64,000 bases of DNA from Marsupella aquatica. Its lineage: Eukaryota; Marchantiophyta. The notes under the pieces are model-generated. The model ran no database searches and was not told the DNA's origin. It saw only the letters and a list, made by a program, of their open reading frames with translations. Below are positions 36,301 to 49,768 of this stretch, one piece after another. Both the position numbers and the translations under genes were made by a program. Within the stretch, counting starts at the first letter, position 1, and each line of letters opens with the position of its first letter. Location of the stretch: assembly GCA_973895155.1 (NCBI GenBank), contig OZ316898.1:1612001-1676000 (forward strand), read 5' to 3'.

Positions 36301-39238
36301 AAGGTCATTCCACATTGCTTGTCTGCCACATGGCAAGGTGCTATCGGCCATGTAATGTGAGAAATTCAGCTGGCCCAGGTGTGTTCCTTATGGACGCCCA
36401 TGAGGGGTCCGGCTTTTCCAAAAGTCCAGGCACTACAGCGCGCCCATCATTGTGACGTACGTACAACAAACGCCAGTGTCCTCACTTCTTTTCTTCTAAC
36501 CCATCCTGCGCGAAGAAGTTAGGGTTTTTTAAAATTCAATTGTGCGAAATACTTTAAAATTTTTGTTGAAGAAATATACAAATGAGATGATCCAATTTTG
36601 AGAATTATAGGAACTATAATTATGGGTTTTTTAATACAAAAATTGAGAATATTCCTAGAATATTCCATAAAGTTAGGGGTTACAAAATACTAGAAATATA
36701 TTTTAATTTGTTAAGTTTTAGAGTGTTCATTACTTGAAAACTTTGAGTGTGATATGGACCTCTCTTGGAGTGAGGCCCCCGAGACAACAAACACAATTAA
36801 TCTTTGTTGGGAATCATAATAACTACCCTGCCTTCTTGTTTGCGCCAATTTGGGAGAAAATTCTTGGTCACCACGCCATAAAATCAAGCTTCAAGGAAAC
36901 AAAAACACATAAGACTAGATGAATTTTTTTTAACAAGTAAACGCTTTATTGACTTTTGTTGTTTTCTAGAAATAAAAGAATTATTTTTTATTACATAAAT
37001 TAAAGAGTGCTTAAGAATAATGAAATTCTTAATCTTGTAGAAAGGAAATGTAGTTATATAATCACCCAAATATTGTCTAGTTTTTCACACCTACAGAGAA
37101 TAATCTAAGTAACCTAGTTGGAATACCTTGAAAATGTACTTGTATTGTCTTGTCTTCATGGGGTGTTGGTTAGTCTTAAGGTTGAGGCCGGGGTAAATCC
37201 AAAGACCGCAAAGACAAGAAGAAGACTATTAGCTGCCCAATAGTTGGCAAATGAAAGTAACTTCTCCATATGGCCACTTATCTTTGGTTGATAATGCCAT
37301 CATGACCAGATTCATTGGACAATTGTGCACAAACTATTTTAAAGTGGAAAATCTCTGGGTTATTAAAGTGGCTAGGGGCTGTTCTGGATGAGCAGTGGGT
37401 GTATACCTTAGTTTTGGCTTATGGTAAGGTTATGTGTACCTGGGAGGCTTTATCGTGGACCTATTTACTAACAATTATTGAGCTTGAGACAAGACAATGG
37501 TCTGGAAGATTCTTAGACGTAGTTGGGTTACTTACCAAGTGGGTTGCTTGCTTACGCACACAAATGAGACTATTGAGCGACAATCGTGCTGAGAAGCAGG
37601 CTTGACTTTGTTAGGGGCTTTGTATGAAAGTTGTTGCTGATGGTGATAGAGGCACCGAGTTGGTTGCTCGTGGAGTTTCATGTAAGATTTTTGGCACCAA
37701 GGGTACTAAGGCAAGGGTAGTGAGTTTGGTGAAGGCGCTGGGTGGTTGGGTACACCACTTTAGTTTTCAGTCAATAACTTAACATTTTTATAATATAATT
37801 TCAAAATACTTTGTCACTAAAGATTTTCAAATTTTATAACTTTGTCAGTGTAATATGCCACTTACACTGTTTTATATGTATTCCCTGGTTATGTTTGTGA
37901 AGTTATCATCTACTCACTATAAAACAATGGTATATTTGCAAGTATAAAAAATATGGCTATTGTCAATTAGAACATCTTGTCAATGACAAAGTACTTAAAA
38001 GTTTTCATTTCTGGCACCTAAAACAGTAACCACAGCCTCTCTTCCCAAAGGATAAAAAATACACACCGCACAGCAACCAAAACAGAAATGACTAATACGG
38101 CCTACTGAAAAGCCAATTAATAACAAACCACCCAAAAACTACCTCGCACCTGACAAAATGGAAAGTGGTCAAACTTTTTAGGATAAAACTATTCAAAATG
38201 GAAAAAAAATACTTCCTTGTTCCTTTGAGGCACTGACACAGTGACACATCCTCACTAATGATGGAGTGTAGACTATACATGTATAGCTTGAGCTTCATAT
38301 ACCCGATGTACTCTACTTTAGACACTTATTCACATGCATTCATTTAACCTTATAAACTTGTCTCATTTTGAGATGATTCACGGCCCAAGAAACTCAGGGA
38401 TAAATCTGAACGCTCTCATAGACTCAGAAAAATCAATTTAAGTCAGGGATAAATCTGAAGGCTCTCATAGACTCTTGAGAAAAGTACAATTGTAAATGGC
38501 CCACCCACCATTTTTCATGGCACGATTAAATATTATAGTGATTGATTATCTTGGGTTAAATGCTTCGTTGATAGGGAGAGTACCATAGTACTGTCTATTT
38601 GTACATCTTATCTTCCAGATAGAAATAATTACTACTGTATGGCGTGTAAGCTGTACTTTATATAACTTGCACTTTATGTATAGTGTCGTACGAGTGTAAT
38701 GTATTGCACTCTCTTCTAATTTGACCCTATTCATTTTTTTTTATAGTACCCAAACAAATAATTGCCTGGTTGTACCTGTTTCTTGCTATGCTTGAGTGCA
38801 TTGCAAGCATTCCATGGGGTGCCATTTTTTTTATATGTGAAACACCCTACTATAATATGTTATCCTGCTCCTTTTCACTTTTTTCTGCCTACCAAATATC
38901 AATCATTCTAAAGAAGCAAGACTTACTCGGGGACTTACTCATTGTGTCCATTAAATTCAAATGAGTTTATTAGGAGTTTCTGGTAAATAAACTAGCCAGT
39001 CCTGGACCACCGTTTGAGAGAATGAGCATGTAGTCACCCACCATCCATCTTAGTCGCTCATCGCCCCTTGGGACATGGGTCATACCTCCTCCCTTGCTAC
39101 AAAAGTTTTACTCCTCCCTCCCTAGGATTGTGCCAACCTGACATCACCCCTTCCTGGATCGTGCCAACTTACCTTAGGCCCTTGCCCATAAATTTAGTAC
39201 AAAGGTAAAAGTAAATTAGGAGGCTGCACACTGTACTA
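36301..39238. other. AT-rich intergenic region
   Basis: No supported gene. Plus-strand frames at 37315-37605 (96 codons) and 37627-37794 (MKVVADGDRGTELVARG..., about 55 codons) are adjacent and look faintly protein-like but match no family known to me; a decayed transposon gene is possible. At about 38390-38475 the phrase CAGGGATAAATCTGAA(C/G)GCTCTC is duplicated. Confidence 0.45.
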
Positions 39239-39671
39239 GGGTGTCTCAAATAAGTCCATTTTTGTGTTTTGACTGCACCCCTACATGTTGTGACTGGGAC
39301 AATAATCATACCGGCAATATGACTAGTTAGGGACCAATTGTGAGGACGGACCAGTCATGCCCGGGACCATAAAAGACCCTTATTTCACAGTTCACTCATT
39401 TTTCCATACCCAAAACACAATTGTCCGTTTGTACCCTGTTGCCCATTTGTACCCTGTTGCGATCCCTACTGCCTAGTGGGTATGCCAATTTTTTTTGTTC
39501 GCCGGCTACTCTATTGTGTTTCCTGCAGAATTGGGGTTTGGTACAGTTGGGGGTGTGACGGGTCATGACTGGTTGGGTCTCAAATCTGTGGCGGACCAAT
39601 CATGACCAATGTCACAAACCACAATAGTTCTATAGGACAAAACAGGAAAAATAAGCCTATTTGAGACACCC
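39239..39671. mobile_element. MITE, TA-flanked, with long terminal inverted repeats
   Basis: The left end GGGTGTCTCAAATAAGTCCA and the right end, read on the minus strand as GGGTGTCTCAAATAGGCTTA, are perfect for 14 bases and remain similar for about 35 (ATTTTTGTGTTTTGAC versus ATTTTTCCTGTTTTGTC). Both ends are bordered by TA, which fits a mariner-type target duplication. The 433-bp interior has no transposase. The superfamily call rests only on the 2-bp duplication. Confidence 0.72.
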
Positions 39672-40750
39672 TATAAAGATAGAGGCCATAGAGGCGAATA
39701 TTAAACCTGATTAGAGTCTGAATCGTTACAGGAAACACACTTAGAGACTGCCATGACGGGCGAGGAGCCACTGGCACGGGCTTTTTATTAGGGCCGGTGG
39801 CCCCACGCGACGTGCGATGGGCGACGGGGCGAGAGGATCTGACGAGAAGACACGGAGGAGGGCGGTCAGGCTGTCCCTCATGGTTTTTAAAGGCCAGTCG
39901 ACAGTCGAGCCCTCGTGAAAATTTTGGGCAGGCGCCCTGTCACCCTGGAAGTGCCCGAAACGCCCCTAAACTGCCCGAAGGGCGAAAGCCATTCGCCCAT
40001 TCCTGCCCTGATTAGTACGATCGGAGGCATTTAATTTTGCCTCCATTCTGCCTCTCGTGCTTAATCTCCCAACGCGGAAGGGATGGGATATTGTCAGATG
40101 CGATTTGTGTACCACCGTCTTCAATTAATGAAAATGTCCCTGCACATGAGTGACGTTTGACAGGTAGTACTGATAGTAGACTCTGATAGTCTGATCGATG
40201 GGCTTGAGTTTCAGGAAAATAAATGCTGGCACAACTTCTGATGGGCATGCAAAAGCTCGTCGGAATCTGCTGCTACTGTCCACTGCAGCTTAAGAATACA
40301 GACTCTTGGAAATACTGTATATGGTTGGTTTCCGACTGTAAAGGTGCTCTAGGAACGAATTATGCACGACGTACCTATGTCCTATGACCATGTACAGTTG
40401 AACGGTAACAATTGGCGTTCATAGTTTGGAACGATTGCTTCAACATTTCACAGCATACGTCCATTCTTAGTGCAAACATAGTTCTCTCGCTGCATAGTGG
40501 TGTCGGGTATCACAAACGACTTTTTTTGATGTCTGTTGTGTGTTCCATTCGTATGGTCGTTTCAGCATATTGATTCAACCACATACTTTGTCGGGACTGG
40601 ATGTAGCCCCTCATCTCGAATATCCAACGCAAACCGTTTATGGAGGATTGCTGAATATTAACTCGCTGACGAGTACAAGGTCTGCTGCAGAGGTTCTCTT
40701 CTGCTTAGTAGGTCTGTGGAGCCTAGATATCTTGGGCAAGATTGAAAGGA
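39672..40750. other. Intergenic and P450 upstream region
   Basis: 39780-39990 is markedly more GC-rich than its surroundings but has no protein-like frame. The stretch 40500-40750 presumably includes the P450 promoter and 5'UTR. No other gene is seen. Confidence 0.45.
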
Positions 40751-43700
40751 ATGCACACGATGGCTTTTTCGACACAGCTTCTCTGGACAATTGGTGCTGC
40801 AGCAGTAGTCTGCGCTGTGTTAAGGCTGTCGCAAGCTTTGACGCAAAGATCTGGGGGTGCGGATGTGGATCGCAATTATAGAGTGAGGGGTTTGCCGCTT
40901 GTGGGTGTAGTCCCATATCTCATGAGCAACTTCTCTCGGATCCACGAGTGGCTCGTCACATACTTGGAGAAGCACCACACAGTCACGTTCCATATGCTCG
41001 GTACTCAAGAATGCTATTTCACTTGTGACATAGAAAATGTCAAGTATATGTTGAAGACGAACTTCGACAATTTTAACAAGGTGTCGCAATGGCATTGTTA
41101 TTCCACCAACCTGCGTTCCATTTGATAGGACTTACGTAGGAGATCCTTGTGTGAAGATTCTTGTTGGCAGAGTATCCTGTGTCATTTTGCAGATGACATC
41201 GATGGATGCTGATGCTCCCGTTAAGTTGGACTCAATTTGGCTCCCCAGAGTTTGATTATATGTGAGCTTGGATTAACTCAACACTCGCGTGACTGCATGT
41301 ACCTAATCGATGTAAACGGCAATCAGGGAGGAATGTTTTATGAACGTTTTCATATTTTGCTGGGAGATGGGGTTTTCAATACCGACGGGGACATGTGGAA
41401 GCTGCAGAGGAAGACCGTAATGCCGGAGTTTACTTCTCGTAATCTGCGTGAGTTTTATGCCGCCGCATACACGGAGGCAGCCCTAAAGCTCTCTTGTCTC
41501 CTTGACGAGATCAACCATCAGGGCGTCTCCGTTGATTTGCAGGTGAAGCTTCATTTGCTATATAGCTACTGAAGCTGACAAGCAGCCCTTAGATACTTGG
41601 CGTTCACAGTGAACGATTCCACACCGGTGCAAAGAAAAGTTTGATCATGAGATGCTAAAGAACAACTTTCGATAGCGCAAACATGCCAAGTGAATATATG
41701 AACTCCAGTACTAAACTCTATGGCTTACAGAGTACTAGAGCGATTTGACGAATGTACTTGAGCATTCAATTTAGCGGTATGCATGGCAATTGCATTTGCA
41801 TTGTTGTCGCTTCAACTATCGCAGCTCGTTGTAATGTCAAAACATTTGGCTAAACCTCCAGCTCCAACGGAGCTCATTGAGTAGCACTACAAAATTTCTC
41901 CAATGATATTCTTTTCGTGCGTCCTGGAGCTCTAACAGCATTCGGCTGAAACAGGACTTATTTTTAAGGATGACCTTGGAAGCCATCGGGAAAGTTGGAT
42001 TCGGAGTGGAGATCGGCTGCCTCCCGTGGCAACTCCCGCTTCCAGAAAATGCCTTCGCAAAGGCTTTTGACTCTGCCGGTGAAACGGTCTCCAAGAGATT
42101 TGTTGATTCCTTGTGGAAGGTGAAACGATTTCTGAAAGTGGGTCTCGAGGGTGAGCTCTTGCACCACATCGACGTGATTGACTCTTTCACCTATGGAGTC
42201 ATTGCCCAGAGGAAGCTCGAGATCTCCCCTTCTTCAAGAGATCAGCAATCAAACGGAGTTCCTCAGGAGGTATGATACTTCCGGACTCTTTAAGTATATT
42301 GAGGATGACGAACCTTATCGTGTGCTTGACCTCATCACACAACCGTTATGGAATTGGAAGGTCTTACGCTGTTACCGTACGTACAGGTCTCTTTGTGCAG
42401 CAAAGTCGGGGCTAAGTGTGTGACGACCTACGATCTTTGTATCGCACTCATACATGCGGTTTGGATTAATTTGTTTGGAGCAATATTTCAGGAACAAAAG
42501 TTAGATATCATGACAAGATTCCTCAAGCTCGCCGAAGATGAGAAAAATGGTGTTGACTGCAAGCTGATCCGTGACATTTGCGTTAACTTCGTTATTGCTG
42601 GGAGAGACACTACGGCGGTGACGCTTTCTTGGCTTGTTTATTCGCTCACGCAAAAACCAGAAATGGCACAACGGCTCCATGAAGAGCTGCGAAGTTTCGA
42701 AACCGGGAATGGAACTCCGAAGACTCCTGCAGAGCAAACACCACCACAAACAGCAGCACCAGCCGAAGTTGACAAGCAGATCGGAGAATTTGCGAAGTTG
42801 CTTACATTTGCTCATCTCAAGACTGAACTACCATACCTCACAGCAGTAATTTCTGAGACCCTACGGCTTTACCCTGCAGTACCTCAGGTCAGCTGACTCT
42901 ATTCTTGTTTTCTTGTCCGTCATGGGAGATTACTTCGATACTCGTATGTTTTGACTCGGATAAAAGTGTGTTTCGGCAGCAAAAACACAAATTTTTTAAA
43001 GTTTAAAGTGTTAACTCCAATGGATTAAAACACTTTGTTTTATTTAGCTGGATCTAGATGATTGATTACCTCTCTCCAGATAAGTTATTTTGCTTTCTCG
43101 TATAGTTTTTCGTGAATTAGCTTCTAAAGGTTCTTTGATAGGCATAAACAAATCGTGTTGGTAGCCAATAAAAGAAAAGGTTAGCTCTTCCAGGAGTACC
43201 TATATATAGGTCTTCCTCCACTGCCTCCCAACCTGCCAAGTATACGAGGTGCTCATAAAATGAAATACGTTTTTCCTTGGTCCCAAGGGCCGAAGGCCGG
43301 AAATAGCTTGACGATTTCCGCACACGATACTGGTAAGAAGGACGGAAGGCCGGAAGTAATTCATTGAGACCCATATGTGTATCTCAGAATTTTCAAAGGT
43401 GATCACACTTGACTAGATGCCACGTTGTTCATTTGTGTGTAGATCTTGAAGGCCGTAAAGGAAAATGATGTCCTTCCCGACGGAACCCGCGTGAATAAGG
43501 GAATGATCATTGGCTTCTCGCCATACTGTATGGGGCGCATGACCTACATCTGGGGTCCGGATGCGAAGGAGTTTAAACCAGAAAGATGGCTTCACAACGG
43601 CAAATTCGTGATGGAATCAGAATTTAAGCTCACCGCCTTCCAGGTAGAGGATTTTCCATGCAATTGTTTTCTTACTGTCGTGATTATGTCAAATGTTTCG

Positions 43701-44528
43701 TTTTTGAGTGAGCTGACTAGAATTTGTGGAGTTTAGGGTTTAGGGCCTTGAATGCTCGACGTGCAACCTTCTTCTGAATTTTCATCGTGATGTCAAGCAA
43801 AGTTTTTTTCTGTGAGCAGACTACCAATATATGTCCTTTCCCATGCATGAGGGCAAGTCCTCCTGATTCCATTGCCAATTTCCCGTCATGAACTCCAATA
43901 TTTCGTTATCCGTCGAATCTCCCATGAGTTAAAACTTAATTTGCTAGTGTTGTGTTGCATGTCACCCGCGAGATCATGAAATGTAAATGATGTCTTTCCT
44001 GTCAAGGGACGCCTGCAATTCGTCCTTTCTTCGACAGTTGTCTTTTTTAATATGTCGAGTCAGTTGATGTCTTTTTTAATATGTAGAGTCCGTTGCTACC
44101 TTCAATTTGTTGTTGTGGAATGTCCAACGCGTTCGAGACCGAACCGGTTCAGAAACCCAGGAAGAAGTTTAGGTCTGGATGAAACCCATGGAGAAAACAC
44201 GGCAACTGGAAACCGAGCACCAGGGCGTTGCAACCAGGGAACCGAGAACTTATTAGCAAATGAAAAATTTGCCTTGGATGCGATGTGGTTCATGAAATGA
44301 TGCATGTGGCTTGTACTAACGCAGGCGGGTGCACGAATGTGCATGGGGAGGGACTCTGCGTACACCCAAATGAAGATAACTGCAGCCATTCTGTACCGAT
44401 TCTTTCAGTTCCAGCTGGTGGAAGACCACCCTGTGGAGTATACACCAAAGAGTGTCTTGGTCATGGCTAACGGCCTCAAGGTCAATGTCCGGAGGCGAGT
44501 AGCGAGGAATGATGATAAGTCACGATAA
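40751..44528 (+). CDS. Cytochrome P450, CYP86 clan, CYP704-like (6 exons, 553 aa)
   Basis: CYP704 enzymes hydroxylate long-chain fatty acids at the omega end for cutin and spore- or pollen-wall polymers; that role is inferred here. Exons 40751-41080, 41327-41542, 41955-42269, 42492-42887, 43443-43643 and 44325-44528 are all GT/AG and phase 0. The ATG at 40751 is followed by another three codons on. An N-terminal membrane anchor (QLLWTIGAAAVVCAVL) precedes the catalytic domain. Landmarks: LLGDGVFNTDGDMWKLQRK, LRMTLEAIGKVGFG, oxygen-binding AGRDTT (323-328), ETLR (409-412), PERW (465-468), and the heme loop FQAGARMCMG with Cys492 split by the last intron. A Pro/Thr/Gln-rich insert (GTPKTPAEQTPPQTAAPAE) lies before the J' region. 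All catalytic motifs are intact. Subfamily assignment is by resemblance only. Confidence 0.92.
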
Positions 44529-45532
44529 TCCGAATTCGTTTCTAGGTATTCCTCAAATAAAAACTTAGAATTGTTTAGTTTGTGTCACAAAATGTTGACA
44601 GAAAGCGAACTTCGTGCTTGCCGCACATGGTAATATATGTATATCCATCGACAGAATTCGATTAGGAAGTCGGAATGGTGTAAGTGAGCAGACCAATTTT
44701 GCACTATTAGTTCCGGCAGTATTGTGTTAGTGAATTACACGATTATGAAAATGAGAATTCACGTTATAGACAATAGCGGGTCCGCCAACATAGGGAGCCA
44801 TTGTTAGACTCGGGGCCACAAAACCATGTTAATTTTTATGGTAAACTCAATATTTTATAGGAGACCTACTGTAAGTGAACTCTGTTGACCTGAAGTTTGT
44901 TGAGTGTGGTTTACGAAACTGAAGCTACCTGTTTTGAAAAGTGACAACTTTCTGAACATCTCCAACACTGAATACTATATACCCAAAAATTATATAGTCA
45001 CAAACCACAATCTACAAGGGCACTTAACTTATTTAACTTATTTCTCAGTTTGCAGATACTTTCACTTTAGTCAGAATGTTACTTATTTGAAGAGGATACG
45101 TATGTAGCTTAGTTTTAGTTCTAACTTTAATCTAGATAGCTAAGAAATGCACTAAAGTGTGGAATGGTGTACGGGATTGGTAACAAGACCTGACCTTAAT
45201 GCAATTGAAGGTCTAAGAGATTTTTAATTTAAGTAATTTCTCGAGTAGTTTAGTTAAGTAACAGGATTAGTAACATGACCTTAATGCACTTGACGGTCTA
45301 AGAGATTTTAACTTTTAGTACGTGCATATAGTGTTCGCCCAAATCTTGAGTGACTGCATTCTTCTCCAGTACTGCCCTCAAAATTACAAAGTAGTATTTA
45401 TCAAAGCCCGGTAGATCTTACTGAACTTTCCTTTACTAGTAATTCGGCTAGCCATGTATGTTGATGGAAAGCCGTATCGCATCGGAAGTTCACTTGGAAA
45501 AATTACATTTTATAAAATCAAGTACAACTGCA
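44529..45532. other. Intergenic between the P450 and RLK 3' ends
   Basis: Convergent 3' flanks. At about 45170-45310 a block with GACCTTAATGCA(A/C)TTGA and GGTCTAAGAGATTTT is duplicated with a spacing of about 94 bases. No gene is seen. Confidence 0.5.
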
Positions 45533-48500
45533 CTACGATGGTCTAGATGTAGACTGAGAAGTAGAGGGAGAAAGCCTTGATGGATGTCTTAGCCACACTA
45601 AAGTTCGTTGATCGACCCCTGCAGTAGGCTTACTTATTCTTAGGAGGTCCGTGAGCACCTCATTCAAACTGGGGCGTTCTTCGGGTCTTGTGGCGAGACA
45701 TCTGCTAGCTACACTGAACAAGCTTCCAATCTGATTGAAGGCCTCTGTCGATATGTGGTTACCCAGCGTGGGATCTAGCATGTCTTCCATACCACATTCC
45801 ATCTCCGAGCACTGATCGAACCAATTCACAATGGTCATGCCATTTGGGGCTTTCATCGGCCTGCCAGAAAGTAACTCTAGCAGCACCACGCCAAGGTCAT
45901 AGACGTCTGTGCCGTCCGTGCAACTACTAGACAATATTTGTTCTGGAGGACAAATATCAAGTATATGTTAGTCACTATCTGGAAATATATATGGGACAAT
46001 TTCAAGGCTGCAGATGATAATGAGAGGCAGAGCGATTCTTTAAACCTCAAATGGTATCTATATGTCAAGACCTCCTATCGCGCTCATCAGAGCTGATTGA
46101 TTCATCGTAGAAGATTTAGACTTCGACCAGACGTAAATTATACAATACACCATAGATCATGCTTGTGTGCTGTCCACATAGAAGCATAGCGGCAGATAAA
46201 TGTATGGTACAATAAAAAACTGGAACCTTCACATCAAATTAGCGTAGACAGACAACGTACGTACCTGTTGACGATGAGGCCCGTGAAGATTCTGCTCTTA
46301 CAAGCTCAAGCTCCGAGAGGTCTACTCTTGCTAACAAGTAGGCCTTCATGCCCAGGTCTAGAACGACTTCAGAAGACGTTATCTTGTAGTGCAGGGGAGT
46401 AGAATATGTGGGCTGGTTCTCATGAAGGTAATGCAAGGCACGGACGATGCCCAAGGCAATATCAAATCGACAACCCCATTTGTGGGGACGTTTACTCAAC
46501 CTACCCGACTGGAGAGCTTCGCTAAGATTGCCCCCAGCCATATGCTCGTAAAGAACTGCGACAAGGCTGTTGTCAATGTCGTCTAAGCAGTACCCCAACA
46601 CCTTCACAATATGTGGATGCTTACTCTGGCCAAGCTTCCTCAACACGATGGACAGATTCTCCCCATTCACTGGACTGAGTTGTCTTTCCACCACAAATTC
46701 GAGTCCATTCTTCGTGACTCCAGCATACATCTCCGCTGACCGTGCTAGGCCAATAAGCTTATAAGGAGCACAAGTTTTCCGAACTTCATCCTCTGCTAGA
46801 TCCAACTCTGGAACAAGAGATACAAGCTTCCAATTCCCACTAGGAGGCTGCCATCTTTGAAAGAGCGGTGTAGATGTCGGTGATAATGAATTATGTGGAA
46901 ACGAAACAGCTTCTATGCCTTCATCTCGCTCGTCCAAGATAATGTTTACGTCACCACGGTGAAAAACCCTCATATCTTCTTCTCCTTGCACTCCAATCAA
47001 CTCAATCTCTGGATGCCAAATGGATACTTCCCTTTCCTCAGTAAACGGTTCACCAGCTCTGTTTACACGGGCTCCGTCTCCTGGAGTATTTTCTTTCATG
47101 TCTTGAAAAGTTCCCAAGTTCCTTCCTTGCCACCAAAATGCTATAGCAAAAAGCAGGACAGACAATCCTACCAGAACTCCTGTCAGTATTTTGAGGTGTA
47201 TCGAAGTTGACTCCTTGGCGCACACTGGTAGGTAAAATTTACGGAGGCCACCACAAAGATACTTGTTACCTGCCAAGGAAATATTGCTGATCGTATTGAA
47301 CATTCCCTCCACTGGTACAGGTCCAGAAAAGTTGTTGTAAGAGAGGTCTAGATACCGCAATGAGGAACAATTGGCGAGTGCCATGGGTATCGACCCATTC
47401 AATAGGTTATGTGACAAGTCCAAGTCTTCCATTGCTGGCAAGCCGCAAAACTCTACAGGAATAATCCCGGTGAGACCATTCCAGCTTAGATTGATCACTT
47501 GAAGCTGTCTGCTATTGCTGATTTGCTGCGGGATGGAACCCGAGAAATTGTTCCCCTCCAGATTCAATTGGCTTAACTCGGTACAGTCACCAAGGTGTGG
47601 AGGAATATCCCCTGAGAGATTGTTGTGGGACACATCTAGCTTCCCGAGGTTTGGGATGAGTCCGATGCTTTCTGGCAAAGTGCTAATAAATTGATTGTTT
47701 TGGAGGTATAGCTCCACCAAACTAGCAGATGCGTTGGAGAATAATGCGGATTCCAGCGACCCGCTCATTTTGTTTGATGATACGTCCAAATAGTTTAGTA
47801 ACGGAAGGGCTCCGATTCCGTCTAGGGTCCCCAAAAGACCGTTGTTGGCCACGCTGACTCTCTGCAAGCTCGAGCATGATTGTAGATCCACAGGGACAGA
47901 ATCGCTGAGAAAGTTGGAGGAGAGATCAAGAACGGAGAGGCCCCCGGAACTACACAAACCATGAGGTATATAGTCCACGAGTTGATTGGATGAGAGGTCT
48001 AAAGTTGAAATATTGGAGTGGACCCCGAATCCCTCTGGAATGCTACCTGTCAACTTGTTTCGTGAGAGGGAAAGAACTTGCAGCCCAGGGAGGGTAGACA
48101 GCGTTGGTGGGATTTGGCCGACAAGCTCATTCTTAGTCAGATTGAGTACTTCCAAACTCTTCATACTGCCGATCGTCTGCGGAATGCTGCCTTTGAGAGA
48201 GTTAACACTAATGTCCAAAGTGACCAGACCAATAGCACTCCCGATGGTTGCTGGTAAAGCTCCGTTGAGATAGTTGCCGAAGAGATAGACTTCCTCCAAA
48301 CGTTCAAGATTCCACAGCGTGCTCGGAATTGGTCCAATTAGATTATTCTCCGCCAAGTTCAGATATTGCAAAGATATCATGCCTAGCATTGGTGGGACCT
48401 GACCTACCAGATTATTGTATCCGAAGTGCATCCTCCTTAGTCTCCATAGCTGGCTCAACTGAGGTGGAATGAATCCTGTCAACTCATTCCCGCCCAGAGA

Positions 48501-49768
48501 TAGTGAAGTTAACGTGGTGATGTTGCCTATGCCAGAAGGGATGGTACCATTCAAAGCACAGCCTTCAAAGTTTAGAATTGAAAGCTGAGGGAACATGCCT
48601 ATAAAGTCTGGCAGGCTGACGAACGAGTTATATGAGAAGTCCATAACACGAAGCTGCCTGAGCTGCGAGAGGCAAGACGGAATAGGGCCTGCGAATGAAT
48701 TGCGATGCAAACCGAAAACTTGTAGATACTCGCATGAACAAATTTCTGGAGGAAGCTCCCCTGCAAGAAACAAATCAGAGCCAACATCATTATTCCGGTG
48801 TACGGGAAGTAAAGCTTCCTCGTGCACACTCCATCCAACGCAACACGTGACAACCTAAAAAATCATACATCTGAAGTGACGACTATCTACTCTTGACTTA
48901 TTGGTAGAAGCCAACAATCGAAGTAAATTCTTACAGGTTTCAACCGACAACGAATTGAGAAAATCAGCGCTACTCAGATCGGAGTCAAATTGTTGGTCTA
49001 GGTTATGAGTCGATAATATGCGTCCAGCAAAAAATCAACTCACGCGCGTGACACGGCTTAAACTGCTATTTTGTGAATTTTCGAACGATCGCAGAGAGGT
49101 GTACATGCCACCGTGACATGTTGTGCACGGCGAATCAGACAAAGAACATTGAACTAGTTTTAGAAATGGAGTGCAAACTACGAAAGTCTAACTCAATTAC
49201 ACTCAAATACATGGCTCGATCGGACACAAAGCATATGATCAGTGTCAAGCTTATCCAGGACGTAGCTGCAGCATAATTTGAGGACAGAACTACGACCCAA
49301 AAACTTGTACGATAAAAATATCAGATCCAAACGACTAGACCATTAGAAGAAAGCTAACGATTTGAGCCAAATGTGAAACCTGCGTATTAAAAAACTGTGA
49401 AATCGGACGCATATGCTCATGCGCTACTCACCACTGAAATTATTATTCGATATATTGAAGACTCTCAGCATTTGCAGCTCACCCAAGACTGGGCTCAAAG
49501 CTCCTGATAAGCCCATGTTGGAGAGGTCGATCTGGAATACTTGTAAAAAACCGTTACACCTTATACCAGTCCAATCACAAGGAGAAACGTCTGAGGACAC
49601 CCAGTTCTCGAGACTAGCCTGAGGATCTTGAATCTGATTCAACCAGCCTTGCAGCGCGGCAGTTTCTCTTGGTGTGCCATGGCACCCGTTGCTGCCAATT
49701 TTCAACATCAGTGCCACCAGCAGTAAAACCAATGATTGAGTGGCTGCAGTAGCTATCCGCGGCGCCAT
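45533..49768 (-). CDS. LRR receptor-like pseudokinase (3 exons, 1080 aa)
   Basis: Minus-strand exons 49768-49432, 48760-46265 and 45942-45533 (337, 2496 and 410 bases) join in frame. A signal peptide (SLVLLLVALMLKIGSNG) and an LRRNT domain with the SPCDWTGIRCNG motif precede about 22 leucine-rich repeats, then CGG, a transmembrane helix (ILTGVLVGLSVLLFAIAFWW, about 635-655) and a kinase-like domain from about 775. The VAIK lysine is replaced (EFVVERQLS), the HRD loop reads PLHYKITSSEVVLD, and the DFG is lost (LLARVDLSE), while the later DVYDLGVVLLELLSGRP helix is kept. Catalytic activity is therefore improbable; such proteins act as co-receptors or scaffolds. The ligand is unknown. No frameshift or stop was found, so it is probably a functional pseudokinase rather than a pseudogene. 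Confidence 0.92.
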
